Positions 11,999 to 12,160 of a stretch of DNA of 12,160 nucleotides are shown piece by piece. The DNA is from Candidatus Daviesbacteria bacterium (lineage in GTDB: Bacteria > Patescibacteria > Microgenomatia > Daviesbacterales > UBA10151): assembly GCA_030648435.1 (NCBI GenBank), contig JAUSHE010000032.1, forward strand, positions 1 to 12,160, in the 5' to 3' direction. Position 1 is the first letter of the stretch. Each line of letters starts with the position of its first letter. The notes beneath the pieces were generated by a model. It did not search any database. It was not told the origin of the DNA and saw nothing but the letters and a program-made list of their open reading frames with translations. The translations under genes were made by a program, and so were the position numbers.

Positions 11999-12025
11999 TT
12001 GAGTTTATAGTGAATATGGTAATAT
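11999..12025 (+). promoter_or_regulatory. Weak candidate promoter of the nucleotidyltransferase gene
   Basis: TTGAGT at 11999-12004 and an extended -10-like TGG-TAATAT (TAATAT 12020-12025) with a 15-bp spacer; alternative TATATA/TATATT boxes overlap at 12023-12030. The TAATAT box ends 7 nt before the ATG at 12033. No Shine-Dalgarno. Confidence 0.4.
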
Positions 12026-12032
12026 ATATTTC

Positions 12033-12160
12033 ATGGTTCAGACGGCGATTATTTTAGCTGGAGGAAAAGGGGAAAGACTTCGGCCCTATACCAATGACCG
12101 GCCAAAGGTCATGGTAGAGCTGATGGGGAAACCAATTTTGGCCTGGCAGATTGAATGGTT
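12033..12160 (+). CDS. Sugar nucleotidyltransferase (NTP_transferase family), 5' part only
   Basis: The frame runs off the window end after 42 codons. It reads TAIILAGGKGERLRPYTNDR then PKVMVELMGKPIL, the signature nucleotide-binding start (LAGG-G-RLRP-T, then PK-M--- GKP-L) of glucose-1-phosphate thymidylyl/uridylyl- or mannose-1-phosphate guanylyltransferases. These enzymes activate sugars for cell-surface polysaccharides. The fragment is too short to say which sugar. Divergent from hisG; the ATG at 12033 is chosen because the family motif begins four residues later. Confidence 0.9.
   Translation, partial: MVQTAIILAGGKGERLRPYTNDRPKVMVELMGKPILAWQIEW

Noticed and set aside
11848..12057. 69-codon + strand open frame across the divergent control region
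   Set aside because: It overlaps the hisG promoter, three palindromes and the start of the nucleotidyltransferase gene, has no recognisable motif and no initiation signal.
1..12160. CRISPR array, insertion sequence, prophage, tRNA or rRNA
   Set aside because: No regularly spaced direct repeats, transposase or phage motifs, and no cloverleaf or rRNA-like segment was seen; a tRNA scan would be needed to be certain.

Overview
The window looks like a chromosomal segment of a small-genome bacterium of the Candidate Phyla Radiation (Patescibacteria), most likely the Microgenomates side. The evidence is indirect. The DNA is AT-rich and tightly packed, with stop and start codons that touch or overlap. 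Several housekeeping proteins are shorter than their family norm (YchF, RF1, PrmC, HisRS). There is an uncharacterised KOW-type protein next to a CtpA-like protease. TAA, TAG and TGA are all used as stops (TGA ends ssb, the 3598-4251 gene and the EamA gene), so this is the standard bacterial code and not the UGA-Gly code of Gracilibacteria/Absconditabacteria. Lineage is an inference; no rRNA is present.

Layout. Positions 1-6761 are read on the + strand: ychF; a PlsC-like acyltransferase; a small membrane protein; the rpsF-ssb-rpsR ribosomal/replication cluster; then a probable operon of two unknown proteins, an S41 protease and a 42-residue single-TM protein. Positions 6739-11497 are read on the - strand: hisG, hisS, an EamA transporter, then rpmE-prfA-prmC. 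The last 535 bp before the right-hand gene is a divergent control region. On the - strand it holds a strong promoter, a T-box riboswitch with a compact terminator/antiterminator, a second strong terminator and a full Shine-Dalgarno in front of hisG. On the + strand it leads to a nucleotidyltransferase gene cut by the window edge.

How the genes work together. rpmE-prfA-prmC joins a ribosomal protein, release factor 1 and the methylase that modifies the RF1 GGQ loop. rpsF-ssb-rpsR is a classic conserved trio. hisG and hisS both consume or make histidine-related products, and the T-box UGGG sequence fits the C73 discriminator almost unique to tRNA-His, so histidine starvation probably switches on hisG.

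Three patterns stand out. (1) At least five genes have a sigma70-type -10 box ending only 6-9 nt before an ATG with no Shine-Dalgarno, predicting leaderless mRNAs; hisG and prmC, which have upstream transcript, carry good Shine-Dalgarno sequences instead. (2) Short GC-rich palindromes of two recognisable forms (CCTGCCCG...GCAGGCGGG and CCCAC-N7-GTGGG) sit in frame inside ssb, prfA, prmC and a small ORF, mostly in linkers. (3) Conserved proteins have lost whole domains: the YchF coiled coil, the HisRS anticodon-binding domain, the PrmC N-terminal domain and part of RF1 domain 1.
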